From NCBI GenBank assembly GCA_027923505.1, contig BROI01000007.1:1-64000 (forward strand): DNA of 64,000 bases, written 5' to 3'. Shown here piece by piece: positions 14,201-25,566 of the stretch. A program made the translations under genes and the position numbers. The DNA comes from Mayamaea pseudoterrestris (taxonomy: Eukaryota > Bacillariophyta > Bacillariophyceae > Sellaphorales > Sellaphoraceae). The notes under the pieces were generated by a model, which had not been told where the DNA came from, did no database searches, and saw only the letters and a list, made by a program, of their open reading frames with translations. Position 1 is the first letter of the stretch. Every line of letters begins with the position of its first letter.

Positions 14201-15639
14201 TGGGTGGCCAGGGCATGGGGCGTTTGACAGGGAAGAATCTGCAACTTGTGGTGTTGGCCATACCCACAGTGGAGGCCGTACCCATGTTTTCAGCCTCCAG
14301 GCAGTCCTTTTGCACCATTTTAGACTATGCACCTGTCAATGGCATCCCCTGACATTTTTTGCCTGACTCATTGGGTATTTGGGTGGCCAGGGCATGGGGC
14401 GTTTGACAGGGATGAATCTGCAACTTGTGGTGTTGGCCATACCCACAGTGGAGGCCGTACCCATGTTGTCAGCCTCCAGGCAGTCCTTTTGCACCATTTG
14501 AGACTCTGCACCAGTCAATGGCATCCCCTGGACATGTTTTGCCTGACTCATTGGGTATTTGGGTGGCCAGGGCATGGGGCGTTGACAGGGATGAATCTGC
14601 AACTTGTGGTGTTGGCCATACCCACAGTGAAGGCCGTACCCATGTTGTCAGCCTCCAGGCAGTCCTTTTGGCACCATTTGAGACTATGCACCTGTCAATG
14701 GCCTACCCTGGTCATGTTTTGCCTGACTCATTGGGTATTTGGGTGGCCAGGGCATGGGGCGTTTGACAGGGAAGAATCTGCAACTTGTGGTGTTGGCCAT
14801 ACCCACAGTGGAGGCCGTACCCATGTTTTCAGCCTCCAGGCAGTCCTGTTCGCACCATTTGAGACTATGCACCTGTCAATGGCATACCCTGGACATGTTT
14901 TGCCTGACTCATTGGGTATTTGGGTGGCCAGGGCATGGGGTGTTTGACAGGGAAGAATCTGCAACTTGTGGTGTTGGCCATACCCACAGTGGAGGCGTAC
15001 CCATGTTGTCAGCCTCCAGGCAGTCCTTTTTGCACCATTTGAGACTATGCACCTGTCAATGGCATACCCTGGACATGTTTTGCCTGACTCATTGGGTATT
15101 TGGGTGGCCAGGCATGGGGCGTTTGACAGGGCAGAATCTGCAACTTGTGGTGTTGGCCATACCCACAGTGGAGGCCGTACCCATGGTGTCAGCCTCCAGG
15201 CAGTCCTTTTTGCACCATTTGAGACTATGCACCTGTCAATGGCATACCCTGGACATGTTTTGCCTGACTCATTGGGTATTTGGGTGGCCAGGGCATGGGG
15301 CGTTTGACAGGGAAGAATCTGCAACTTGTGGTGTTGGCCATACCCACAGTGGAGGCCGTACCCATGTTTTCAGCCTCCAGGCAGTCCTTTTTTGCACCAT
15401 TTGAGACTCTGCACCTGTCAATGGCATCCCCTGGACATGTTTTGCCTGACCCATTGGGTATTAGGGTGGCCAGGGCATGGGGCGTTTGACAGGGAAGAAT
15501 CTGCAACTTGTGGTGTTGGCCATACCCACAGTGGAGGCCGTACCCATGTTGTCAGCCTCCAGGCAGTCCTTTTTGCACCATTTGAGACTATGCACCTGTC
15601 AAGGAGGGCAGGACAGGTTTCCGACCGGGATTTGGGCCA

Positions 15640-15790
15640 GGCATGCGCAGGCTAAATGCAACGGGAACCATGGTATTCACACTGGTGGAACAATGACACT
15701 TGGACAAGGATCAGTGTACAGTACGTCGGCTAAACAGAAGTTGGTAACAAGAAGCTCGACGGAGAATGAAAATAACAATATGGCTGGACT
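15640..15790 (+). pseudogene. Ty1/copia RNase H fragment
   Basis: The plus-strand reading contains HTGGTMTLGQGSVYSTSAKQ followed by KLVTRSSTENE. This is the signature of the copia RNase H domain, whose usual form is G-x-(V/I)-x-S-x-S-x-KQK-x-x-T-x-SSTEAE. The glutamates of the SSTE segment are present. The fragment is only about 50 codons, has no upstream pol, and begins directly at the right end of the Sat-A array. It differs from the family 1-3 RNase H sequences in this window, so it is from another copia lineage. Confidence 0.7.
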
Positions 15791-16129
15791 CAGCACACGA
15801 TATCGCATCTAACCATGCAAGACAGGTGCCGTGCAGGCCCTCTGTGGGTCATTTGCACATTGTACGAGGAAAAGATTGAAATGCAAAAGGGGCCTGATCA
15901 CAATGATGACAGCAGATTGCCTAACAGAGAGGTGCCAGAGGCCCGGTGGGCACTATATGGACAATGAGATTGACGAGGAAAAGAACGCACCAGTGGTCTG
16001 CATAACATAGGCCGTACACTCCACACCCACTACGCATCTAACCATGCAAGACAGGTGCCCGTGCAGGCCCTCTGTGGGTCACTTTCAATTACAGTGGGTG
16101 TTGTCATTTGAGGAAAAGATTGAAAGGTT
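15791..16129. repeat. Short direct repeat flanking unique DNA
   Basis: A word of about 48 bp starting cgcatctaaccatgcaagac is present at 15804-15851 and again at 16033-16081 (one extra c in the second copy). A second shared word, gaggaaaagattgaaa, follows each copy. Nothing else recognisable lies here; it could be the decayed 3' part of the copia relic just upstream. Confidence 0.6.
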
Positions 16130-16891
16130 GGCAGGTACTATGTGATTGCCTATCCTAGCAGTGGCAAACATCAGATCCCCACAACCTCTTTGCAAACTGG
16201 CTTGGGGCATGATGCAAGGTCACAAATTGATATTGTATAGTGCATTCACTTTGTGCATATGCCTCCAGATCCGCAGGAGTTGCTGGTATGTACCACCCAA
16301 CTGCTGAACACCAACCTAGCAGTGGCAAACATGAAGTGACCACAAACTATATGCGTACAGCTACTGTGCGTAATCCAAGAGCACAAGACATGCCTCCTTG
16401 GTGAATTTGGTTTGCACATAAGCCTCCTGCCTGCCTTTGGCCTTCAGGTCAGCAGCTTCTGTTGGCAGGTACTTTGTGACTGCCTATCCTAGCAGCGGAA
16501 AACATAAGATCCCCACAACCTCTTTGTCAACTGGCTTGGGGCATGATCCAAGGTCACAAATTGATTTTGTATAGTGCATTCACTTTGTGCATTTGCCTCC
16601 TGCTTGTTGCCTGCCTCCAGATCCGCAGGAATTGCTGGTATGTACTACCCAACTTCCAAACACCAACCTATCATTGGAAACATGAAGTGACCACACACTC
16701 TATGCGTACAGCCACTGTGCATGATCCAAGGGCACAAGACATACCTCCTTGGGGAATTTGGTTTGCCTCTGCCTTTGCCGGTGCCCCGCTTGTTGGGGGC
16801 AGCAGGTCACAATGGTGCACTGTGCATTGCCCCTTGTTCTGCCTCCAGCCAGGAGTGCTGTATCTCACCACGCCGAAAACGTGCAAACAAG
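16130..16891. repeat. Sat-B, first block (about 350-bp dimeric satellite)
   Basis: About two units of the same repeat as at 18870-20868, beginning ggcaggtactatgtg. Contains both halves of the dimer: the half with cagatccccacaacctctttg and the half with cacactctatgcgtacagcc. The right part (16770-16890) is more divergent before it meets the unknown repeat R1. Confidence 0.85.
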
Positions 16892-17275
16892 GGACTCAGA
16901 TCTCGTTGACGGATCCGTGTTGACTAGTTGCACTCAAAGATGCTAGGTGTAACAGCTTTTGTTATTTCGAGCGTGAGTGGTAAAAGTGAGAGAGCACATT
17001 TCATAGTGACTCGGCAGGATGTTTGTTCTCTGTGATGCTGGTACTGCTACGGTTCGAATCTCCGTTTTTCTGGATTCTCCTTATCGAATCAGGCCGTAAG
17101 TTTGTTCTCCTTATTTCTGGTAAAATGCGACTCCCAACATCCGGGGTCTCCTCCGGGTCTGAATCAGGGTCAGTGCATCTTCGGGTCGACTTCCTTTCAC
17201 TGTGTTAGGGTTGTGATGATGTCAGGTTGTTGTCAGCTAGGCTTCTCAAACAGTGAAGGGGCCACGAGGTTCAGC
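16892..17275 (-). repeat. R1, unknown retroelement-like segment, copy 1
   Basis: Direct repeat of 18359-18869, starting ggactcagatctcgttgacg and ending near ttcagc. This copy lacks about 125 bp in several deletions. On the minus strand both copies contain a protein-like stretch including PDSDPEETPDV, then RILPEIRRTNLRPDSI. No domain is recognised. A gag-like region of an LTR element is possible but not shown. Confidence 0.6.
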
Positions 17276-17607
17276 ACCCTTCCCGGGGGAGGATGGATCA
17301 GGATATCAACCGTTATACAGGTCCTGTCGGGGAGACGAATCTGAGTGAAGGATCCTTGAGCTCTCGGGGTTTTGCCCAATTTCGTGGGGGAGTTTCGGAG
17401 GAAATCTCCTCTATTTGGTGTTGAAGTAGGTATCTCTTGCGTTTTGTTTCTGCATGTGTGTCTTGCCTGTTGGGAGCGGCGTTGGCTTGGGGTGGGTTTG
17501 TTCGAGGTATAGAAGTTGCCGCTTGCTGAACGGAAATTTTGCTGTCTGTTACTTAGTTCTTCGTCTTCGTCGAGTTTGCAGGATGCTGCCAGGTAGTGCA
17601 GGCAGTC
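17276..17607 (-). other. Extension of R1, possible coding relic of unknown family
   Basis: A minus-strand frame open from about 17625 to 17233 contains basic, Gln/Ser-rich sequence and then LPDRTCITVDILIHPPPGRV, which runs into copy 1 of R1. It looks like the upstream part of the same unknown polyprotein. The matching part is absent from copy 2, where Sat-B begins instead. Confidence 0.35.
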
Positions 17608-18325
17608 TGTGGAGGCCGTACCCATGTGTCAGCCTCCAGGCAGTCCTTTTGCACCATTTGAGACTCTGCACTCGTCAATGGCATCCTGGACATGTTTACC
17701 TGGCTCATTGGGTATTTGGGTGGCCAGGGCATGGGGCGTTTGACGGGAAGAATCTGCAGCTTGTGGTGGCATCCCCCCGGTGGGCGGTGGTGTCGGCCTC
17801 AGGCGATCCTTTTGCACCGACTGGACTATAATAGTGGCACTACCCTGGACATGTTTTGCCTGACTCATTGGGTATTTGTGTGGCCAGGGCATGGGGCGTT
17901 TGACAGGGAAGAATCTGCAACTTGGGTGGCCAGGGCATGGGGCGTTTGACAGGGAAGAATCTGCAACTTGTGGTGTTGGCATACCCACAGTGGAGAGCGT
18001 ATGGTGGGCCTCCAGGCAGTCCTTTTTGCACCATTTAGAGACTGCTCCACACCTGTCAATAGCATACCCTGGACATGTTTTGCCTGACTCATTGGGTATT
18101 TATTGGCCAGGGCGTGGTGTTGGCCATAGCCCACCGTGGAGGCCGTACCCATGGTGTCAGCCTCCAGGCAGTCCTTTTTGCACCATTTGAGACTTGCACT
18201 GTCAATGGCATACCCTGGACATGTTTGGCCTGACTCATTGGGCATTTGGGTGGCCAGGGCATGGGGCGTTTGACAGGTCAGAATCGACAACTTGTGGTGC
18301 TGGCCATACCCACCGTGGGTGCCTT
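17608..18325. repeat. Sat-A short array between the two R1 copies
   Basis: About four truncated or rearranged Sat-A monomers. They begin at tggaggccgtacccatg and include a partly duplicated unit (ggtggccagggcatggggcg occurs twice within 60 bp near 17880-17945). The array ends near the word caccgtggg. Confidence 0.85.
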
Positions 18326-18358
18326 GCTCTGGTCCAACGGCAAGTCGCGACTTTGCTT

Positions 18359-18869
18359 GGACTCAGATCTCGTTGACGGATCCGTGTTGACTAAAATGCT
18401 TTGCGACCCTCTAAAGATGCTACGGTGTAACAGCTTTGTTATTTCGGAGAGTGAGCTTGTTTGCTCGAATGTTAAAATCTAGTCGTGCGTAATTAGTTCC
18501 GTCTGATTGTCGGAACCGAATGTTCGGGAGAGCTCGTGTACATCAGGCCTTTCATAGCTGCATCTCGGCAGATGGAGGTTCCTGGTTGTGGTTGTCCCTC
18601 GCTGTAGATGCCTGGTACTCAGCTACTGTTCGAATCTCCGTTCTTTCGGGCATTCTCCTTATCGAATCAGGCCGTAAGTTTGTTCTCCTTATTTCTGGTA
18701 AAATGCGACCTCTAACATCCGGGGTCTCCTCCGGGTCTGAATCAGGGTCATAGTATCTTTCGGGTCGATCTCCTTTCACGTCATGTGTTAGGGTTGTGAT
18801 GATGTCAGGTTGTTCGTCAGCTAGGCTTCTCAAACCTGAAGTGAAGGCGGCCACAAACGAGGCTTCAGC
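18359..18869 (-). repeat. R1, unknown retroelement-like segment, copy 2
   Basis: The longer copy of the repeat at 16892-17275. On the minus strand a 110-codon frame (18884-18552) reads through it with a hydrophilic, Arg/Glu/Pro-rich sequence. Copy 2 runs straight into Sat-B at gcttcagc/atgaagtgcc. Confidence 0.6.
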
Positions 18870-20868
18870 ATGAAGTGCCCACACACTCTATGCGTACAGC
18901 CACTGTGCATGATCCAAGGGCACAAGACATAACGCCTTGGTGAATTTGGTTTGCGCATCAGCCTCCTGCTTGCCTTTGGTCTTCAGGTCAGCAGCATCTG
19001 TTGGCAGGTACTATGTGACTGCCTAACCTAGCAGTGGCAACATCAGATCCCCACAACCTCTTTGTAAACTGACTTGCGGCATGATCCAAGGTCACAAATT
19101 GATATTGAATAGTGCATTCACTTTGTGCATTTGCCTCCTGCTTGTTGCCTGCCTCCAGATCCGCAGGAGTTGCTGGTATTTACTACTTAACTGCCAAACA
19201 CCAACCTAGCAGTGGCAAACATGAAGTGCCCACACACTCTATGCGTACAGCCACTGTGCATGATCCAAAAGCACAAGACATACCTCCTTGGTGAATTTGG
19301 TTTGCGCATCAGCCTCCTGCTTGCCTTTGGCCTTCAGATCAGCAGCTTCTGTTGGTAGGTACTATGTGACTGCCTATCCTAGCAGTGGCAAACATCAGAT
19401 CCCCACAACCTCTTTGTAAACTGGCTTGCGGCATGGTCAAAGGTCACAAATTGATATTGTATAGTGCATTCACTTTGTGCATTTGCCTCCTGCTTGTTGC
19501 CTGCCTCCAGATCCGCAGGAATTGCTGGTATGTACTACCCAACTTCCGAACACCAACCTATCATTGGAAACATGAAGTGACCACACACTCTATGCGTACA
19601 GCCACTGTGCATGATCCAAGGGCACAAGACATACCTCCTTGGGGAATTTGGTTTGTGCATCACCTCCTCTTGCCTTTGCCTTCAGGTCAGCAGCTTCTGT
19701 TGGCAGGTACTATGTGACTGCCTACCCTAGCAGTGGCAAACATCAGATCCCCACAACCTCTTTGTAAATTGGCTTGGGGCATGATCCAAGGTCACAAATG
19801 GATAGTGCATAGTGCATTCACTTTGTGCATTTGCCTCCTGCTTGTTGCCTGCCTTCAGATCCGCAGGAGTTGCTGGTATTTACTACTTAACTGCCAAACA
19901 CCAACCTAGCAGTGGCAAACATGAAGTGCCCACACACTCTATGCGTACAGCCACTGTGCATGATCCAAAAGCACAAGACATACCTCCTTGGTGAATTTGG
20001 TTTGCGCATCAGCCTCCTGCTTGCCTTTGGCCTTCAGATCAGCAGCTTCTGTTGGTAGGTACTATGTGACTGCCTACCCTAGCAGTGGCAAACATCAGAT
20101 CCCCACAATTTCTTTGTAAACTGGCTTGGGACATGATCCAAGGTCACAAATGGATATTGTATAGTGCATGCACTTTGTGCATTTGCCTCCTGCTTGTTGC
20201 CTGCCTCCAGATCCGCAGGAGTTGCTGGTATTCACTACTTAACTGCCGAACACCAACCTAGAAGTGGCATACATGAAGTAGCCACACACTCTATGCGTGC
20301 AGCCACTGTGCATGATCCAAGGGCACAAGGCATACCTCCTTGGTGAATTTGGTATGCGCATCAGCCTCCTGCTTGCCTTTTGCCTTCAGATCAGCTGCTT
20401 CTGTTGGTAGGTACGGCATGATCCAAGGCCACAAATTGATATTGTATAGTGCAATCACTTTGTGCATTTGCCTCCTGCTTGTTGCCTGCCTCCAGATCCG
20501 CAGGAGTTGCTGGTATGTACCACCCAACTGCCAAACACCAACCTAGCAGTGGCAAACATGAAGTGCCCGCACACTCTATGCGTACAGCCACTGTGCATGA
20601 TCCAAGGGCACAAGACATAACGCCTTGGTGAATTTGGTTTGCGCATCAGCCTCCTGCTTGCCTTTGGTCTTCAGGTCAGCAGCTTCTGTTGGCAGGTACT
20701 ATGTGACTGCCTAACCTAGCAGTGGCAAACATCAGATCCCCACAACCTCTTTGTAAACTGACTTGCGGCATGATCCAAGGTCACAAATTGATATTGAATA
20801 GGGCATTCACTTTGTGCATTTGCCTCCTGCTTGTTGCCTGCCTCCAGATCCGCAGGAGTTGCTGGTAT
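18870..20868. repeat. Sat-B main array, about 350-bp dimeric satellite
   Basis: The word ctatgtgact recurs at 19011, 19362, 19710 and 20062 (intervals 351, 348, 352) and at 20699 after a partial unit. Each unit consists of two diverged halves of about 175 bp. One half has agcagtggcaaacatcagat and gcatgatccaaggtcacaaa; the other has agcagtggcaaacatgaagt and gcatgatccaagggcacaag. The array passes into Sat-C at gctggtatt/ctctgtagcattgg. Confidence 0.9.
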
Positions 20869-22882
20869 TCTCTGTAGCATTGGCCAGAGCTTGGTGCCTG
20901 AAATCCATTACTGGCATGTATAACAGTCACTTACATATATGTTTGGCCTTCTGCGCAAGAATAGATCATTCCAAGTGCTTGTGGGTGTCAGAGCAAGTGG
21001 CATATAGCAGGAACAATGGCTAGGCCCATCATTTTATGGTTCATAAAACAATGAAATGGAGACTATACCAATCCATGGCGCCCTTCCACAACCGTGGCAG
21101 GACAGCAGTGGCTTGTTTGACTGATCAATGATGCACTGCATCCTCCTTCAGCAAGTGGTGGGAGCCTGGTTGGTGTTTGGCAGTCAACTAAAGTGTTTGT
21201 TTTCACACAGTCTCTGAAGCATTGGCCAGAGCTTGGCCAGACCTTGGCCAGAGCTTGGTGCCCCAAATCCATTATTGGTATGTTTAACAGTCACTTACAT
21301 ATATGTTTGATCTTCTGCGCAAAAATGGATCATTCCAAGTGCTTGTGGGTGCCAGAGCAAATGGCATATAGCAGGAACAATGGCTAGGCCCATCATTTTA
21401 TGGTTCATAAAACAATGAAATAGAGATTATACCAATCCATGGCGCCCTTCCAATACCATGACAGGACAGCAGTGGCTTGTTTTACTGATCAATGATGCAC
21501 TACAGCCTTCTTCAGCAAGTGGTGGGAGCCTGGTTGGTGTTTGGCAGTCAGCTGGTGCAGTCGTTTTCACACAGTCTCTGGAGCATTGGCCAGAGCTTGG
21601 CTTGAGCTAGGTGCCTGAAATCCATTATTGGCATGTAGAACAAACACTTACATATATTTTTGGGTTTCTGCGCATGAATGGATCATTCCAAGTGCTTGTG
21701 GGTGCCAGAGCAAGTGGCATATAGCAGGAACAATGGCTAGGCCCATCATTTTATGGTTCATAAAACAATGAAATGGAGACTATACCAATCCATGGCGCCC
21801 TTCCACAACCATGCCAGGACAGCATTGGCTTGTTTGACTGATCAATGATGCACTGAAGATTCCTTCAGCAGGTGGTGGGAGCCTGGCTGGTGTTTGGCAG
21901 TCAGCTGGTGTGGTCGTTTTCACACAGTCTCTGGAGCATTGGCCAGAGCTTGGCTTGAGCTAGGTGCCTGAAATCCATTATTGGCATGTAGAACAAACAC
22001 TTACATATATTTTTGGGTTTCTGCGCATGAATGGATCATTCCAAGTGCTTGTGGGTGCCAGAGCAAGTGGCATATAGCAGGAACAATGGCTAGGCCCATC
22101 ATTTTATGGTTCATAAAACAAAGAAATGGAGACTATACCAATCCATGGCGCCCTTCCACTACCATGGCAGGACAGCAGTGGCTTGTTTGACTGATCAATG
22201 ATGCACTGCAGCCTCCTTCAGCAAGTGGTGGAAGCCTGGTTGGTGTTTGGCAGTCAGCTGGTGTGGTCGTTTTCACAAAGTCTCTGGAGCATTGGCCAGA
22301 GCTTGGCCAGAGCTTGGTGCCTGAAATCCATTATTGGCATGTAGAACAGTCACTTACAGTTTTATTTTGGGCTGCGCAAGAATGGATCATTCCAAGTGCT
22401 TGTGGGTGCCAGAGCAAGTGGCATATAGCAGGAACAATGGCTAGGCCCATCATTGTATGGTTCATAAAACAATGAAATGGAGACTATACCAATCCATGGC
22501 GCCCTTCCACTACCATGGCAGGACAGCAGTGGCTTGTTTGATGAATCAACGATGCATTGAAGCCTTCTTCAGCAAGTGGTGGGAGCCTGGTTGGTGTTTT
22601 GCAGTCAACTGGTGTGTTTGTGTTCAAACTGTCTCAGGAGCATTTGCCAGAGCTTGGCCAGAGCGTGGTGCCTGAAATACATTCTTGGGATGTAGAACAG
22701 TCGCTAACATTTATATTTTGGGTTTCTGCGCAAGAATGGATCATTCCAAGTGCTTGTGGGTTCCAGAGCAAGTGGCATATAGCAGGAGCAATGGCTAGGC
22801 CCATCATTGTATGGTTCATAAAACAATGAAATGGAGACTATACCAATCCATGGCACCCTTCCACTACCATGGCAGGACAGCA
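20869..22882. repeat. Sat-C tandem array, about 353-bp monomer
   Basis: Six units. The word taggcccatc recurs at 21021, 21385, 21738, 22091, 22442 and 22796, giving intervals of 364, 353, 353, 351 and 354 bp. Characteristic words are ttggccagagcttgg, gatcattccaagtgcttgtg, atgaaatggagactatacc and agcaagtggtgggagcctgg. No coding sense. The array ends inside a unit at accatggcaggacagcag, where Sat-A begins. Confidence 0.92.
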
Positions 22883-23230
22883 GATTTTTGCACCATTTGA
22901 GACTCTGCACCTGTCAATGGCATACCCTGGACATGTTTTGCCTGACTCATCGGGTATTTGGGTGGCCAGGGCATGGGGCGTGTGACAGGTAAGAATCTAC
23001 AACTTGTGGTGTTGGCCATACCCACAGTGGAGGCCATACCCATGGTGTCAGCCTCCAGGCAGTCCTTTTTTGCACCATTTGAGACTCCGCACCTGTCAAT
23101 GGCATACCCGGGAAATGTTTTGCCTGACTCCTTGGGTGGCCAGGGCATGGGGCGTTTGACAGGGAAGAATCTGCAACTTGTGGTGTTGGCCATACCCACA
23201 GTGGAGGCCGTACCCATGGTGTCAGCCTCC
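22883..23230. repeat. Sat-A, two canonical monomers
   Basis: Two monomers of the main-array type (tttttgcaccatttgagactc through gtcagcctccaggcagtcc). They form a transition between Sat-C on the left and the Sat-A variant array on the right. Confidence 0.9.
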
Positions 23231-24907
23231 AGGCAGTCCGTTTTGTACCATTTCAGACCATCCACATGTCAATGGCACACCCAGGACATGTTTTGCCTGA
23301 CTCATTGGGTTGTTGGGTGGCCAGGGCATGGGGCATTGTAGTGGTATGATTCCATAATTTGGGGTGTTGACCACACCCATCTTGCAGACCATTCCATGCT
23401 GTAGGCCTCCAGGCAGTCCGTTTTGCACCATGTCAGACCATTCTCATGTCAATGGCACACCCTGGACATGTTTTGCATGACTCATTGGGTTGTTGGGTGA
23501 TCAGGGCACGGGGCATTGTAGTGGTATGATTCCATAATTTGGGGTGTTGGCCACACCCATTTTGCAGATGGTGTAGGCCTCCAGGCAGTCCGTGTTGCAC
23601 CATTTCAGACCATCCTCATGCCAATGGCACAGGCTGGACATGTTTTGCCTGACTCATTGGGTTGTTGGGTGGCCAGGGCATGGGGCATTGCAGTGGTATG
23701 ATTCCATAATTTGGAGTGTTGGCCACACCCATCTTGTAGACCATTCCATGCTGTAGGCCTCCAGGCAGTCCGTTTTGTACCATTTCAGACCATCCACATG
23801 TCAATGGCACACCCAGGACATGTTTTGCCTGACTCATTGGGTTGTTGGGTGGCCAGGGCATGGGGCATTGTAGTGGTATGATTCCATAATTTGGGGTGTT
23901 GACCACACCCATCTTGCAGACCATTCCATGCTGTAGGCCTCCAGGCAGTCCGTTTTGCACCATGTCAGACCATCCTCATGTCAATGGCACACCCTGGACA
24001 TGTTTTGCCTGACTCATTGGGTTGTTGGGTGATCAGGGCACGGGGCATTGTAGTGGTATGATTCCATAATTTGGGGTGTTGGCCACACCCATTTTGCAGA
24101 TGGTGTAGGCCTCCAGGCAGTCCGTTTTGCACCATTTCAGACCATCCTCATGCCAATGGCACAGGCTGGACATGTTTTGCCTGACTCATTGGGTTGTTGG
24201 GTGGCCAGGGCATGGGGCATTGCAGTGGTATGATTCCATAATTTGGGGTGTTGGCCACACCCATCTTGTAGACCATTCCATGCTGTAGGCCTCCAGGCAG
24301 TCCGTTTTGTACCATTTCAGACCATCCACATGTCAATGGCACACCCAGGACATGTTTTGCCTGACTCATTGGGTTGTTGGGTGGCCAGGGCATGGGGCAT
24401 TGCAGTGGTATGATTCCATAATTTGGAGTGTTGGCCACACCCATCTTGCAGACCATTCCATGCTGTAGGCCTCCAGGCAGTCCGTTTTGCACCATGTCAG
24501 ACCATCCTCATGTCAATGGCACACCCTGGACATGTTTTGCATGACTCATTGGGTTGTTGGGTGATCAGGGCATGGGGCATTGTAGTGGTATGATTCCATA
24601 ATTTGGGGTGTTGCCACACCCATCTTGCAGATGGTGTAGGCCTCCAGGCAGTCCGTTTCGCACCATTTCAGACCATCCTCATGTCAATGGCACAGGCTGG
24701 ACATGTTTTGCCTGACTCATTAGGTTGTTGGGTGGCCAGGGCACGGGGCATTGTAGTGGTATGATTCCATAATTTGGGGTGTTGGCCACACCAAGCCTGC
24801 AGTCCATTCCGTGGTGTAGGCCTCCAGGAAGTCCGTTTCGCACCATTTCCAACCATCCTCATGTCAATGGCACACGCTGGACATGTTTTGCCTGACTCAT
24901 TGGGTTG
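23231..24907. repeat. Sat-A variant array organised as a 532-bp trimeric higher-order repeat
   Basis: The variant differs from main Sat-A in most of its words: gttgttgggtggccaggg, ggcattgtagtggtatgatt, ccataatttggggtgttgg and cagaccatcctcatg. The word aggcagtccg lies at 23231, 23411, 23583, 23763, 23943, 24115, 24295, 24475 and 24646, so spacings repeat as 180, 172, 180 / 180, 172, 180 / 180, 171. The short monomer always carries the same deletion (cagatggtgtaggcc). Sequence also repeats at 532 bp: 23616-23963 and 24148-24495 are nearly the same. Confidence 0.92.
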
Positions 24908-25102
24908 TATGACTGATCAATGATGCACTGAAGCCTCCTTCAGCAAGTGGTGGGAGCCTGGTTGGTGTTTGGCAGTCAATTGATGTGTTTGTTTTTACAC
25001 ATTCTCTGGAGCATTGGTCACAGTGTGGCCATAGCCTGGTGCTTGTAATTCATGACATGGGATGTAGAGCAGTCACCAAAGATATATTTTGGGTTTGTGC
25101 GT
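24908..25102. repeat. Sat-C fragment
   Basis: A single partial Sat-C unit (tgactgatcaatgatgcact, agcaagtggtgggagcctgg and the thyroid-like run ending tatattttgggtttgtgcg). It is more divergent than the main Sat-C units. The copia LTR begins immediately after it. Confidence 0.85.
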
Positions 25103-25257
25103 TGTAACTTGTAAATCAAATCGTTGCACCTTTCGCTTGTAGCTGTCCTTGGATGGCCAATCCAAGCTTGCAGTTGCTACAATACGAGAGACGAATAAAT
25201 CGCTTTCTTAACTCTTCAAGCTTAGTAAGTCTGCTTGTTTCTACTCTATATCGCACT
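25103..25257 (-). repeat. Family-1 copia LTR, partial (3' half of the LTR)
   Basis: Matches the first 155 bp of the minus-oriented 312-bp LTR (tgtaacttgtaaatcaaatc to tatatcgcact). It stops abruptly and is followed by Sat-A. By position and orientation it is what remains of the 3' LTR of the minus-strand element that continues at 25567. Confidence 0.9.
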
Positions 25258-25566
25258 CCATGTTTTCAGCCTCCAGGCAGTCCTTTTTGGCACCATTTGA
25301 GACTCTGCACCTGTCAATGGATCCCCTGCACATGTTTTGCCTGACTTGGATTTGGGTGGGCGGGTGTTTGACAGGGAAGAATCTGCAATTGGTGCACCCA
25401 CAGTGCCTTTAGCGCAGGCAGTCCTTTTGCACCATTTGAGACTATGCACCTGTCAATGGCCTACCTGGACATGTTTTGCCTGGACTCCATTGGGTATTTG
25501 GTGGCCATGGCGTGGGGCGTTTTGACAGGGAAGAAGCTGCACCTTGGTTGTTGGCCATACCCACAG
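25258..25566. repeat. Sat-A patch inside a copia element
   Basis: About 1.7 noisy Sat-A monomers (tcagcctccaggcagtcc, caccatttgagactctgcac, gacagggaagaa and so on). They lie between a broken LTR and a broken RNase H reading frame. By comparison with Element 1, about 490 bp of element sequence (rest of LTR, polypurine tract and end of RNase H) is missing here. Confidence 0.9.

Larger units (their letters stand above)
3733..15603. repeat. Sat-A main tandem array, about 181-bp monomer
   Basis: Roughly 65-70 head-to-tail monomers. Landmark words recur in each unit: tgcctgactcattggg, ggtggccagggcatgggg, gacagggaagaatctgcaac, gtcagcctccaggcagtcc and caccatttgagactctgcac. Spacing between successive tgcctgactc words is 180, 180 and 181 bp near 4320-4861, and again 180-181 bp from about 13.8 to 15.4 kb. 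Between about 5 and 13.6 kb the units are shorter (for example 167, 172 and 162 bp near 9560-10061) because of many small deletions. The period is not a multiple of three, so the long frames read through it are not genes. The array starts within a monomer at ctgtcaatgg and stops at cacctgtcaa. Confidence 0.95.

Noticed and set aside
17200-17212. Telomere-like ttaggg words
   Set aside because: Isolated single occurrences (also near 18788) inside repeat R1, not tandem.
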